From DASUSH01 sp050996575 (GTDB taxonomy: Bacteria; Actinomycetota; Thermoleophilia; Solirubrobacterales; 70-9): a DNA stretch of 18,792 nucleotides. Both the position numbers and the translations under genes were made by a program. The stretch spans positions 1 to 18,792 of the forward strand of contig JBPCRS010000060.1 in NCBI GenBank assembly GCA_050996575.1, written 5' to 3'. The notes beneath the pieces are model-generated. The model saw nothing but the letters and a program-made list of their open reading frames with translations, was not told the origin of the DNA and did not search any database. Shown here piece after piece: positions 1 to 7,081 of this stretch. The stretch's first letter is position 1; each line of letters begins with the position of its first letter.

Positions 1-668
1 TCTCCGCCGAGGATGACCTGATCCGGCTCTTCGCCGGCGATCGGATCTACAAGATCCTCGATCGGCTCGGACCGGTCGACGAGGACGGCGAGGAGTATCC
101 GCTCGAGGCGAAGATGCTGAGCCGCACGGTCGAGAATGCGCAGAAGAAGGTCGAGGAGCAGAACTTCCTGATCCGAAAGCGGGTGCTCGAGTACGACGAC
201 GTGATGAACGAGCAGCGCCGCGTCGTCTACAAGTACCGCCGCGAGATCCTCGAGGGCCGCGACATGTCCGACGTCTCGCGGGCCGAGGTCGGCGAGGTCG
301 CCGAGCGCCTCGCCGCCGAGTTCACCACGGGCGAGGTCTTCGAGGACTGGGATCTCGCCGGCCTGCAGTCGCAAGCGGCCTCGATCTGGCCGTTCTCGGT
401 CGACCTCTCGAACCTCGACCCGCAGACCTCCGACCGCGAGCAGATCGTCGAGTTGCTCGCCGACGACGCGCTCGCCGCCTACGACCGCCGCGAGGAGCAA
501 TTCGGCTCGGAGCTGATGCGCGAGCTCGAGCGCCAGGTTCTGCTGCGGATCCTCGACAACCGCTGGAAAGAGCATCTCTACGAGATGGACTACCTGCGCG
601 AGGGCATCCACCTTCGTGGTTTCGCCCAGATCGATCCGCTGGTCGCTTACAAGAACGAGGGCTTCTAG
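1..668 (+). CDS. secA: SecA translocase ATPase, partial: C-terminal part up to an in-frame TAG
   Basis: SecA is the cytoplasmic ATPase motor that pushes preproteins through SecYEG. The gene enters from outside the window; its frame is open from base 3. The visible segment runs from SAEDDLIRLFAGDRI through the helical scaffold/wing region, with EEQNFLIRKRVLEYDDVMNE and later RWKEHLYEMDYLREGIHLRG and DPLVAYKNEGF, all close to SecA family sequence. Translation meets TAG at 666-668 directly after NEGF. In SecA proteins this point is normally followed by one residue and then MF-E. Here the sequence continues in the same frame with MFEELL from ATG 669, so the stop lies inside the conserved gene and not at its end. 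GAG (Glu) to TAG is a one-base change. Family identification is firm; whether the protein really ends here is not. Confidence 0.93.
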   Translation, partial: SAEDDLIRLFAGDRIYKILDRLGPVDEDGEEYPLEAKMLSRTVENAQKKVEEQNFLIRKRVLEYDDVMNEQRRVVYKYRREILEGRDMSDVSRAEVGEVAERLAAEFTTGEVFEDWDLAGLQSQAASIWPFSVDLSNLDPQTSDREQIVELLADDALAAYDRREEQFGSELMRELERQVLLRILDNRWKEHLYEMDYLREGIHLRGFAQIDPLVAYKNEGF

Positions 669-1040
669 ATGTTCGAGGAGCTGCTGCAGGCGGTCTGGGC
701 CGAGTTCGCGCGGACGATCTTCCACCTAGAGGTCAAGGTCGAGGGCGCCGACGGCCCGCAGCAGGTCTTCGGGCCCGCCGAGGAGGAGACCCGCAACGTC
801 AACCTCTCCGGCGGCGGTGCCGAGCAGCCCTCGGCGCTCGCCGAGGCCGCGCAGGGTGGCGGGCCGGCGACGGCGACCGCCGCCGCCCCGGCCGCCGCGG
901 CAACGAGCTCATCGACCGGCCACAGAAAGGCGGACCCGACGACGGGCACCGTGCACAAGGACGAGCACGACAAGGTCGGCCGCAACGACCCCTGCTGGTG
1001 CGGCTCGGGCAAGAAGTTCAAGAAGTGCCACGGCGCCTGA
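669..1040 (+). CDS. secA: Detached C-terminal segment of SecA with SEC-C zinc-binding tail
   Basis: This is the remainder of secA, in the same reading frame as the upstream part and separated from it only by TAG 666-668. Residues 1-25 (MFEELLQAVWAEFARTIFHL) match the SecA segment that follows the conserved NEGF. An Ala/Gly/Ser-rich linker (about residues 50-90) follows, then the SEC-C motif NDPCWCGSGKKFKKCHG near the end. That motif has the CxC...CH pattern that binds zinc and, in known SecAs, contacts SecB or ribosomes. The ATG overlaps nothing but abuts the stop (TAGATG), so termination-reinitiation could make this 123-residue piece as a separate polypeptide. No good ribosome binding site of its own is obvious. 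It could equally be an untranslated remnant, or part of one full-length protein if the TAG is a sequencing error or is read through. Confidence 0.85.
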   Translation: MFEELLQAVWAEFARTIFHLEVKVEGADGPQQVFGPAEEETRNVNLSGGGAEQPSALAEAAQGGGPATATAAAPAAAATSSSTGHRKADPTTGTVHKDEHDKVGRNDPCWCGSGKKFKKCHGA

Positions 1041-1049
1041 GCGCCCGCT

Positions 1050-2135
1050 TCAGCAGTCGGCGATCTTCCGCCGGTAGCCCTTCATAGTCGAGGCGCGCAT
1101 GTCGCCGTGGGTCTGGCCCTGGAAGTCGGGGTCGAGCTCCTTGTAAAGCGGCGAGCCGAGGCTCTCCGAGTGGCCGATCACGTTCGAGCGCTCGATCGCG
1201 TAGGCACAGCGCAGCCAGCTCGTCAGCTCCAGCGAGGCGCGCAGGACGCGCGGGCGGCCGACGACGTCGCCATCCGAGTTGCCGACATGCTCGATTCCGA
1301 TCGTCTCGTGGTTGAGACCGACCGTGTGCCGGCAGCGAGTGCCGGTGTCGACGAGCTCGAAGATCGTCCCGTCGGTGTCGATCAGGTAGTGGGCGCAGAC
1401 CCCGGGCAGCTCGCCGAACTCGACGTCGGGCCGGTTCGCCTCGAACGTCGCCAGCGCCGGCCCCGCGGTCGAGCTCGCGGTGTAGTGCTCGACGATCCCG
1501 CGCGGCTCGAGCTTCCAATCGCGCTTGCCGTAGTGGCGCTCTGAGTAGGCCGCCATCTGCTTGCGGCGTGCCGAGCCGTACGTGATCGGCCGCTCGCGGA
1601 TCGCCGGCATCCCGGTCGGCGCCTTGCGCTGTTCTCGGCCGACCTCGTTCGGCTCGCCTGCGGTCGGCTCGGTCGCGGGAGGCACCGGGGCCGTCAGCGG
1701 TGAGGACGTGGCGGTCGCGACGAGCTTGCAGCGAACGTAGCCGAAGCAGGCGTCGTGGACGCCCTCGAACGGGGCGGTGAAGCGGACGCGCCCGGGCCCG
1801 CCGTCCTCCTCGGCCGTGTCCGAGTCGATCGTCCTGCGCTTGCCGTCGACCGCCCGGCCGACGATCCGCGTTTCGATCCGAACTCGGACCTCGGTCTCGG
1901 CCTCGAGGCGGACCTTTGCCTCGTAGCCGCGCTTGCCCGAGCGGTCGATGGTGAGCGAGGGCTCGTCGCCGGATCTCGCGGCGATCGGCTCGGTCCCAGC
2001 CGCCGTAGCGAGCGCGAGAAAAACTGCGGCAATAAAGGGCACCTGGGCAGTTCGCGCGGCTCGGATGCGAGACGTGTCCTGCTTTGTGGTCGCCCCACGA
2101 CCACTATCCAGGACGCGTTTGGAGATCCGGCTCAC
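1050..2135 (-). CDS. Secreted N-acetylmuramoyl-L-alanine amidase (Amidase_2/PGRP fold)
   Basis: Predicted zinc amidase that cleaves the MurNAc-L-Ala bond of peptidoglycan outside the membrane. The C-terminal 160 residues carry the fold: a YGSxRRKQMAAYSERHYG lead-in, a His in IVEHYTAS, HYLIDTDGTIFELV, a second His in CRHTVGLNHETIGIEHVG, and GHSESLGS. The usual third ligand motif (DPGP) is replaced by ELDPDFQGQTHGD, so the metal site is slightly unusual. The middle is a beta-rich segment with a Cys pair (DACFGYVRCK) and a Pro/Thr linker. A hydrophobic stretch VPFIAAVFLALATAAG is the likely signal peptide. I chose GTG 2135 because TACCCT (2147-2142) lies 6 nt upstream, as at other starts here. 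The frame stays open to GTG 2240, inside the IS target duplication, but that start has no signal and would give a very long N-region. It converges on secA with a 9-bp gap. Confidence 0.8.
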   Translation of the reverse strand: MSRISKRVLDSGRGATTKQDTSRIRAARTAQVPFIAAVFLALATAAGTEPIAARSGDEPSLTIDRSGKRGYEAKVRLEAETEVRVRIETRIVGRAVDGKRRTIDSDTAEEDGGPGRVRFTAPFEGVHDACFGYVRCKLVATATSSPLTAPVPPATEPTAGEPNEVGREQRKAPTGMPAIRERPITYGSARRKQMAAYSERHYGKRDWKLEPRGIVEHYTASSTAGPALATFEANRPDVEFGELPGVCAHYLIDTDGTIFELVDTGTRCRHTVGLNHETIGIEHVGNSDGDVVGRPRVLRASLELTSWLRCAYAIERSNVIGHSESLGSPLYKELDPDFQGQTHGDMRASTMKGYRRKIADC

Positions 2136-2141
2136 GGTGCC

Positions 2142-2147
2142 AGGGTA
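2142..2147 (-). promoter_or_regulatory. Candidate -10 box for leaderless amidase transcript
   Basis: On the minus strand this reads TACCCT, matching TANNNT, with 6 nt between it and the GTG at 2135. No clear -35 is seen. The geometry equals that of several other genes in the window, which is why I use it to choose the amidase start. Confidence 0.4.
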
Positions 2148-2237
2148 ATTTGCGCGGATGAGGATAGCCCGAATGACTTCGCTCTCCCTTGGCGTTTCGT
2201 TGCCCTTACTTTGCCGCCGTTTTCGCGGCCGCGCCTC

Positions 2238-2245
2238 CACGCCCG
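2238..2245. repeat. Left target-site duplication of the IS256-family element
   Basis: CACGCCCG here is repeated exactly at 3628-3635 on the far side of the element. IS256-family elements make 8-9 bp duplications. One extra C before each copy also matches, so a 9-bp duplication shifted by one is possible. Confidence 0.8.
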
Positions 2246-2271
2246 AGTCAAGTCGTCTGAAGTGGTGTAAC
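2246..2271 (+). repeat. Left terminal inverted repeat of the IS
   Basis: Begins AGTCAAGTCGTCTGAAG and ends GTGGTGTAAC. It matches the reverse complement of 3602-3627 at all but about four positions. The inner 13 bp (GAAGTGGTGTAAC, 2259-2271) are identical in both ends and probably hold the transposase recognition core. Confidence 0.82.
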
Positions 2272-2285
2272 TCCTCGTCGGCGCT

Positions 2286-3511
2286 CTATGCGGCTGGGAG
2301 TTGAGCCACCTCCTCTCGTTTCCCTTCGCCCTGGTCCTCGAGGACCAGGGCGAGCGATTCCTCGGAGAGGTAGCGCCGGCAGACGAGCCACTCGTCGTTC
2401 TGCTCGATCAGAAGAGCTCCGGTCAGCCGGATCGCGGCGGCGTCGTTGGGGAAGATCCCGACGACGTCACTCCGCCGGCCGATCTCCTTGTTGAGTCGCT
2501 CGAGTGGATTGGTCGAGCGAAGCTTCGACCAGTGCGCCGCCGGGAAGCGGTAGAAGGCCAAGAGGTCCTCCTCGGCGGCCTCGAGCAGCTCGGCGATCTT
2601 CGGCAGCGGCGCTCGGAAGCGCTCGAGCACCTCACCCAGTCGAGCTCGGGCGGCCTCGAGGCCCTCGGCGTCGAAGACCTCGCGAAGCGCCGCGGCGACG
2701 AGACCGCGCTCCGATCTGCGGCAGTGGCCCTGCATGTTGCGGACGAAGTGGACCGTGCAGCGCTGCCAGGGGCAGGCGAGGATCTTGGCGATCGCCGCCT
2801 TCAGGCCCTCGTGGTGGTCGGAGACGCAGAGGCGGATGCCGGCGAGACCGCGCGAGCGAAGCCCGCGGCAGAACTCGACCCAGAAGGCCTCGGTCTCGAC
2901 CTCGCCGATGTCGATCCCGATCACCTCCCGCCTTCCCGTCTCGTGGACGGCGTAGGCGACGACGAGCGCCTTCGAGCGCACGTGCCCTCCGTCTCTAACC
3001 TTGAGATGCTTCGCGTCGAGCCAGAGATAGGGGTAATCGCCCTCCAGGGGTCGGCCTCGAAACGCCTCGACCCGCTCGTCGAGCGAGCGGCATAGCGCCG
3101 AGACGCGGTCCTTCGACATCGACGAGATGCCGAGCTCCTCGACCAGGCGGTCGACCTTGCGGGTCGAGACGCCGTTGACGTAGGCCTCCATGACCACGGC
3201 GACGATCGCCTGCTCGCAAGGGCGGCGGGGCTCGAGGAAGGAGGGGAAGTAGGCCTCGCCCGATCGTTTGCGGGGACCAAGAGCTCGATCTCGCCGACCC
3301 GGGTCTCCCAGTGGCGCGGGCGGTAGCCGTTTCGGTGGGTTTCGCGCTCGGCGGAGCGCTCTCCGAGACCGGCTCCGATCTCGCCGGAGATCTCGGCCTC
3401 CATCAGCTGCGCTGCGACCATCGCGACGGCTTCCCGCAGGAAGTCGGCGTGCTCGGACTGCATGACCTTCTCGACGACCTCAGCGGTCGTCATGCTCTGG
3501 CCTTCGGCCAT
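2286..3511 (-). pseudogene. IS256-family (mutator-type) transposase, frameshifted
   Basis: DDE transposase catalysing cut-and-paste or circle-mediated movement of the IS. The 5' part reads MAEGQSMTTAEVVEKVMQSE... and RNGYRPRHWETRVGEIELLVP, typical of the IS256 N-terminus. The rest lies in another frame: SGEAYFPSFLEPRR, then VMEAYVNGVSTRKVDRLVEE, catalytic Asp in YLWLDAKHLKV, second Asp in CVSDHHEGL, Glu in NPLERLNKEIGRR. The frames join at a CCCC run (plus-strand GGGG 3272-3275); one missing C, or a -1 slip, explains the break. I chose ATG 3511 because AAAGGA precedes it by about 8 nt on the minus strand; the frame extends to TTG 3547. The stop is TAG 2288-2286. All three acidic residues are intact. 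Confidence 0.85.
2326..2353. repeat. 28-bp perfect palindrome inside the 3' end of the transposase gene
   Basis: The sequence is its own reverse complement across 28 bp, centred between 2339 and 2340 on CCTCGAGG. It encodes the LALVLEDQGE region near the transposase C-terminus. In RNA it would fold as a strong hairpin just before the stop codon. Confidence 0.85.
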
Positions 3512-3530
3512 CGTGGTGTTCCTTTCGTCG
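3512..3530 (-). promoter_or_regulatory. Transposase ribosome binding site
   Basis: The minus strand reads GAAAGGAACACCACG and then ATG (3511). AAAGGA about 8 nt before ATG supports this start over the upstream in-frame TTG 3547. Confidence 0.6.
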
Positions 3531-3571
3531 ATTGACTTGGTGGTCAACCGACGAGTCTGGGGCCCGCGGTG

Positions 3572-3590
3572 GCCGGAACTTCGTTCCGGC
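3572..3590. repeat. Hairpin at the 5' end of the IS, upstream of the transposase
   Basis: GCCGGAAC and GTTCCGGC form a perfect 8-bp stem with a TTC loop. It lies between the right inverted repeat and the transposase start. In other IS families such hairpins limit read-through from flanking promoters; that role here is inference. Confidence 0.6.
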
Positions 3591-3601
3591 GCTACGGGCT
3601 C

Positions 3602-3627
3602 GTTACACCACTTCTAACGACGTGACC
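3602..3627 (-). repeat. Right terminal inverted repeat of the IS
   Basis: Its reverse complement starts GGTCACGTCGTTAGAAG and ends GTGGTGTAAC, matching the left end with about four mismatches. It is at the transposase 5' side. Confidence 0.82.
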
Positions 3628-3635
3628 CACGCCCG
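3628..3635. repeat. Right target-site duplication of the IS
   Basis: CACGCCCG, identical to 2238-2245. Confidence 0.8.
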
Positions 3636-3672
3636 CGCGGCGGCAACGGTCGCGAGTACCGGCGCCGGCGGG

Positions 3673-3678
3673 TAGCCT
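3673..3678 (+). promoter_or_regulatory. Candidate -10 box, DUF5995-like gene
   Basis: TAGCCT with 9 nt between it and ATG 3688, consistent with a leaderless or near-leaderless mRNA. It lies 38 bp outside the IS target duplication, so the IS may have separated it from upstream regulatory DNA. Confidence 0.45.
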
Positions 3679-3687
3679 CGCTCAACG

Positions 3688-4656
3688 ATGAATCGCCGAA
3701 TGCACCGCAGCTTCGCGTCCGGTTCGGCTCAATCTCATCTGCATGAGGTGTCTCCGGGGGCCAGGCTGCTCATAGCGTTCGCTGTACTCGCCGCGACGAT
3801 GGCGGCGGCGCCGGCTTCGGCGCAGATCGCCGACGTCCCCGGCAACCAGGGCCCGCCCGCGGCCGGGGCTCCGACTGACGTGCAGCCGGGCCCCGTGCTT
3901 CGCTGCAAGCGGGCGCGCCTCGCCTGCGTCAAGCGGCTCGAGCGCCACCTGACCGCGGAGTGGAAGCGCTACGACGCGACCTGCGACCACCGCGCCGTCG
4001 TCCTCTACAGCTATCTCGAGATCACCAAGGGCCTGCGCCGCGACCTTGCCGGACCGCGACCTGGGATCGTCAGCCACCGGCGCTGGATGACCTATCTGCT
4101 CACGACCTTCTCGAACCGCTTCCGCGACGCCTTCTCCGACTTCGACGCCGGCCGGCCGGTCCCCGACGGCTGGCGAATTGCCTTCGAGACCTATGACGAG
4201 GGCGATGCCAACGCCGGCCAGGACGTCCTCCTCTTCTCGAGCGTCCACGTCCAGCACGACCTCCCGTTCGCGCTCGAGGAGATGGGGACGGCTACTCCGG
4301 CCGGCGCATCGAGAAAGCTCGACCACGACGCCGTCAATGCGATCAACCGCGACGTCTTCGATCCAATCCAGGACTACATCGCTGCCCACTATGACCCCAG
4401 CTTCGGTGCGATCGACGGCGGCCCCTCGCCACTCGACGAGACAGCGACGCTGGAAGTGGTCGAGACCTGGCGCGAGAACGGCTGGCGCTACGCCGAGCAG
4501 CTGCTCGCGGCGAAGACGCCGGCCGAGCGCGACGCGGTCGTCGGGGAGATCCGGTCGAATGCCCGCTCATGGGCGGAGAGGATCTCCTCCGGTGGCATCC
4601 CCGGGACGCGCAGCCAGCGCGACTCGTTCTGCGCCGCCAACCACGAGTTCGGTTGA
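3688..4656 (+). CDS. Secreted DUF5995-like protein of unknown function
   Basis: A 322-residue protein. A basic N-region is followed by LLIAFAVLAATMAAAPASAQ (about residues 27-46), a signal peptide with an Ala-x-Ala cleavage site, so export is expected. The mature part has a CKRARLACVKRLERHL segment, then NRFRDAFSDFDAGRPVPDGWRIAFE and HVQHDLPFALEEMG. This combination (DFDxGxPVP-x-W followed by a H-x-xHDLP-type helix) resembles my memory of Pfam family DUF5995, common in actinobacteria. Conserved His and Asp residues could be a metal or active site, but no reaction is known to me. TGA ends it 33 bp before the next gene. The start rests on ATG 3688 with TAGCCT just upstream. No RBS is seen. Family assignment is moderately sure; function is unassigned. 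Confidence 0.7.
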   Translation: MNRRMHRSFASGSAQSHLHEVSPGARLLIAFAVLAATMAAAPASAQIADVPGNQGPPAAGAPTDVQPGPVLRCKRARLACVKRLERHLTAEWKRYDATCDHRAVVLYSYLEITKGLRRDLAGPRPGIVSHRRWMTYLLTTFSNRFRDAFSDFDAGRPVPDGWRIAFETYDEGDANAGQDVLLFSSVHVQHDLPFALEEMGTATPAGASRKLDHDAVNAINRDVFDPIQDYIAAHYDPSFGAIDGGPSPLDETATLEVVETWRENGWRYAEQLLAAKTPAERDAVVGEIRSNARSWAERISSGGIPGTRSQRDSFCAANHEFG

Positions 4657-4673
4657 AGTCGAGCGCCGATCGG

Positions 4674-4679
4674 TAACCT
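4674..4679 (+). promoter_or_regulatory. Candidate -10 box, trypsin-like protease gene
   Basis: TAACCT, 10 nt before GTG 4690. A possible -35, TTGAAG at 4653-4658, lies 15 nt upstream and overlaps the stop of the preceding gene. Confidence 0.45.
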
Positions 4680-4689
4680 CACTCGGGCC

Positions 4690-5928
4690 GTGGGAGGGAA
4701 GACGCGCAAAGGGATCATCGTCGCCGCGCTCGCGGCGCTCCTGCTCGGCGCCGCGCCCGCGACCGCGAAGGACGCCAAACCGCGGATCGTCGGCGGCGCG
4801 CCGACGACGATCGAGCAGTACCCCTGGCAGGTCGCGATCGAGCGCGCCCCGAACGGCCAAAGCGCCTTCAACCGTCAGTTCTGCGGCGGCTCGCTGATTG
4901 CCCCGACCGTCGTCGTCACCGCCGCTCACTGCGTCTTCAACACGACCGGCCCGGAAGGAACCTGCCTGCCGATCGACGGCTTCAACACGGCGCCGAGCTC
5001 GATCTCGGTGATCAGCGGCCGCACCTTCCTCGACGGCACCGACGGCAAGGAGACCGCGGTCACCGAGATCTTCTACCTCGACGGCTCGGCGACGGCGCCG
5101 ACGATCGAGGCACAGACGACCGGCGATCGGCGCGGACTCTACGACTGCAATACGCAAGAGTTCGACGTCGCGCTGCTGCAGATCGCGTCGGCGGCCCCGC
5201 CCCCCGCGGCGGCGATCAAGATCGCCGGCGCCGACGAGACCGGCGTCTGGGCGCCGGGAAAGCCGGCGTTTGCGAGCGGTTGGGGCGCCCTTTCGGAGGG
5301 CGGGACCTTCCCCGACCAGCTGCACGCGGTCCAGCTCAGCTACCTCGACGACAGCGTCTGCTCCGACCCGTCCCGCTACGGAACCGGTTACTTCCCGCAG
5401 ACGATGCTCTGCGCCGGCGAGCTCGCCGGCGGCAAGGACACCTGCCAGGGCGACAGCGGTGGGCCGCTCGTCGCCCTCACCGACAACGGGGTGAGGCTGA
5501 TCGGCGACACCAGCTTCGGCGTCGGCTGCGCCCGGCCGAACTTCCCCGGCGTCTACGGCCGCCTCGCCAGCGACCCGATTCGCAGCGCGGTCGAGAACGG
5601 CGTCAAGTCGATCGGCGGCGTCGATCCGATCGGCACCGGCGCCACGCCCGCGGGACCGCCCGAGACGACGATCTCGAACGGGCCGAAGCCGACTGTGAAA
5701 ACGAAGAAGAGGAAGGTCACCGCGACCTTCCGGTTCTCGGCGAGCGAGCCCTCGAGCTTTGCCTGCAGCCTCGACGGCCGTGCCGCAAGTGCCTGTACCT
5801 CGCCGGCGAGCGTCAAGGTTCGCAAGGGCCGTCACACCTTCTCGATCACCGCTACCGATAACGGCTCCGGCAGCCGGGAACCTGATCCGGCCGTCTTCGC
5901 GTGGAGGGTCAAGCGCAAGAAGAATTGA
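4690..5928 (+). CDS. Secreted trypsin-like serine protease (S1A) with C-terminal Ig-like module
   Basis: Residues 8-26 form a signal peptide ending APATA. A short propeptide KDAKPR precedes IVGG (33-36), the mature N-terminus of trypsin-fold enzymes, so one cut after Arg32 would activate it. The triad is His80 (TAAHC), Asp159 (FDVALL) and Ser256 (CQGDSGGP). Asp250, six residues before the Ser, equals Asp189 of trypsin and predicts cleavage after Lys/Arg, which allows self-activation. Cysteines fit trypsin-type disulfides. After about residue 320 a linker leads into a roughly 85-residue beta module (PPETTISNGP..., SFACSLDGRAASAC, GRHTFSITATD) ending in basic VKRKKN; this module is typical of secreted proteins in Thermoleophilia and may bind cell wall or substrate. 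GTG 4690 is chosen from TAACCT upstream. prfB follows 45 bp later with its own promoter. Confidence 0.92.
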   Translation: MGGKTRKGIIVAALAALLLGAAPATAKDAKPRIVGGAPTTIEQYPWQVAIERAPNGQSAFNRQFCGGSLIAPTVVVTAAHCVFNTTGPEGTCLPIDGFNTAPSSISVISGRTFLDGTDGKETAVTEIFYLDGSATAPTIEAQTTGDRRGLYDCNTQEFDVALLQIASAAPPPAAAIKIAGADETGVWAPGKPAFASGWGALSEGGTFPDQLHAVQLSYLDDSVCSDPSRYGTGYFPQTMLCAGELAGGKDTCQGDSGGPLVALTDNGVRLIGDTSFGVGCARPNFPGVYGRLASDPIRSAVENGVKSIGGVDPIGTGATPAGPPETTISNGPKPTVKTKKRKVTATFRFSASEPSSFACSLDGRAASACTSPASVKVRKGRHTFSITATDNGSGSREPDPAVFAWRVKRKKN

Positions 5929-5960
5929 GTCCTGCGGCCGAAGTCGGCGTCGAACGCAGC

Positions 5961-5966
5961 TAATCT
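5961..5966 (+). promoter_or_regulatory. Candidate -10 box, prfB
   Basis: TAATCT, with 7 nt to ATG 5974, which would put the transcription start at or next to the A of ATG. No clear -35. Confidence 0.5.
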
Positions 5967-5973
5967 CAACCGC

Positions 5974-7081
5974 ATGGTGGAGTCCACACCGAAGGAGGCC
6001 GTGAGCACGCGGCTCGCGGAGATCCGCGAGCAGCTCGAGTTGCTCGCGGGTTACCTTTGACCCGGCTCAGCTCGAACGCCGCGTAGCCGAGCTCGAGGGG
6101 CAGATGGGGAGCCCGGGCTTCTGGGACGACCAGGAGCGCGCGGCGAAGACCTCCCGCGCTCACGCTTCGGCCCAGCGAAAGCTCGAATCGTTCCGCTCGC
6201 TCGAGGCTGACGCGGCCGACATCGACGAGCTCGCCGAGCTCGCCACCGAAGACGCCGAGATCGCCGCTGGCCTCGACGCGCAACTCGCCTCGATCGAGGG
6301 CCGCCTCGCCGAGCTCGAGGAGGCGCGTCTGTTCCAGGGCGAGTACGACGACGGCGACGCCGTCGTCACGGTCCGCGCGGGCGCCGGCGGCACCGACTCC
6401 CAGGACTGGGCCGAGATGCTGCTCCGGATGTACCTACGCTGGGCCGAGCGCCGAGGCTTTGAGACCGAGATGAAGGAGGCCTCCGAGGGCGAGGAGGCGG
6501 GGATCAAGTCGGCGACCTTCGTCGCCCGCGGAGAGAACGCGTACGGCCTGTTCGCCGCCGAGCGCGGCGTCCACCGCCTCGTCCGGATCTCACCGTTCGA
6601 CGCCCAGAAGCGCCGCCACACCGCCTTCGCCCAACTCGACGTCGCGCCCTTGGTCGAGGGCAAGGTCGAGCTCGAGCTCGACGAGGGCGAGTTGCGGATC
6701 GACACCTACCGCGCTTCTGGCGCCGGCGGCCAGCACGTCAACAAGACCGACTCGGCGGTGCGGATCACCCACGTTCCGACCGGAATCGTCGCCCAGTGCC
6801 AGAACGAGCGCTCGCAGACGCAGAACAAGGCGACCGCGATGCAGTTCCTCCGCGCCCGGCTGCTCGCCGAGGAGGAGCGCCACCGCGCCGACGAGCTCGC
6901 CGCCGAGCGCGGCGAGCAGAAGGCGGCCGAGTGGGGATCGCAGATCCGCAGCTACACGCTCCATCCGCAGACCCGCGTCAAGGACCATCGCACCGGCCAC
7001 GAGGTCGGCGACGCCAGCCGCGTGCTCGACGGCGACCTCGACGGGTTCGTGCGCGAGTACCTGCTTCGAAGCGCGGACTGA
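5974..7081 (+). CDS. prfB: Peptide chain release factor 2 with programmed +1 frameshift
   Basis: RF2 recognises UGA and UAA on the ribosome and triggers peptide release. Reading starts at ATG 5974 (MVESTPKEAVSTRLAEIREQ) and reaches TGA 6058-6060 after 28 codons. A +1 shift at CTT TGA C (skipping T6058) continues as LDPAQLERRVAELEG... to TGA 7079-7081, giving 368 residues, normal for RF2. The stop-recognition tripeptide SPF is at about 206-208 and the hydrolysis motif GGQ at about 251-253 (SGAGGQHVNK), both at the usual RF2 positions. Autoregulation follows from the frameshift: low RF2 makes the ribosome pause at UGA and shift. The gene has its own leaderless-type promoter. An annotation starting at ATG 6104 would miss the first 43 residues. 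Confidence 0.96.
6049..6061 (+). promoter_or_regulatory. prfB +1 programmed frameshift site
   Basis: GGT TAC CTT TGA C: the slippery CTT followed by in-frame TGA and C, as in the classic RF2 site. The C after TGA makes a weak terminator. The Shine-Dalgarno-like stimulator is weak here (GCGGGT), unlike the AGGGGG of E. coli. Confidence 0.93.

Larger units (their letters stand above)
2246..3627 (-). mobile_element. Complete IS256-family insertion sequence, about 1.38 kb
   Basis: The element is bounded by imperfect terminal inverted repeats (2246-2271 and 3602-3627) and by 8-bp direct repeats CACGCCCG. It contains one minus-strand transposase reading with an IS256-type DDE core. Length, repeat size and duplication size all fit the family. 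Removing the element and one duplication copy restores an intergenic region of about 160 bp between the divergent amidase and DUF5995-like genes, so neither coding region was broken. Identical flanking duplications argue for a fairly recent insertion. The transposase frameshift suggests this copy cannot move on its own unless recoding or a sequence error is involved. Confidence 0.88.

Noticed and set aside
666..668. Reassignment of TAG as a sense codon in this organism
   Set aside because: TAG ends nadC (10627-10629), the SnoaL-like gene (11160-11162), nadA (13137-13139), the esterase and the glycosylase at sensible positions, so TAG is an ordinary stop here.
2135..2240. N-terminal extension of the amidase to GTG 2240
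   Set aside because: That GTG lies in the IS target duplication and lacks RBS or promoter. It would place about 65 residues before the signal peptide core.
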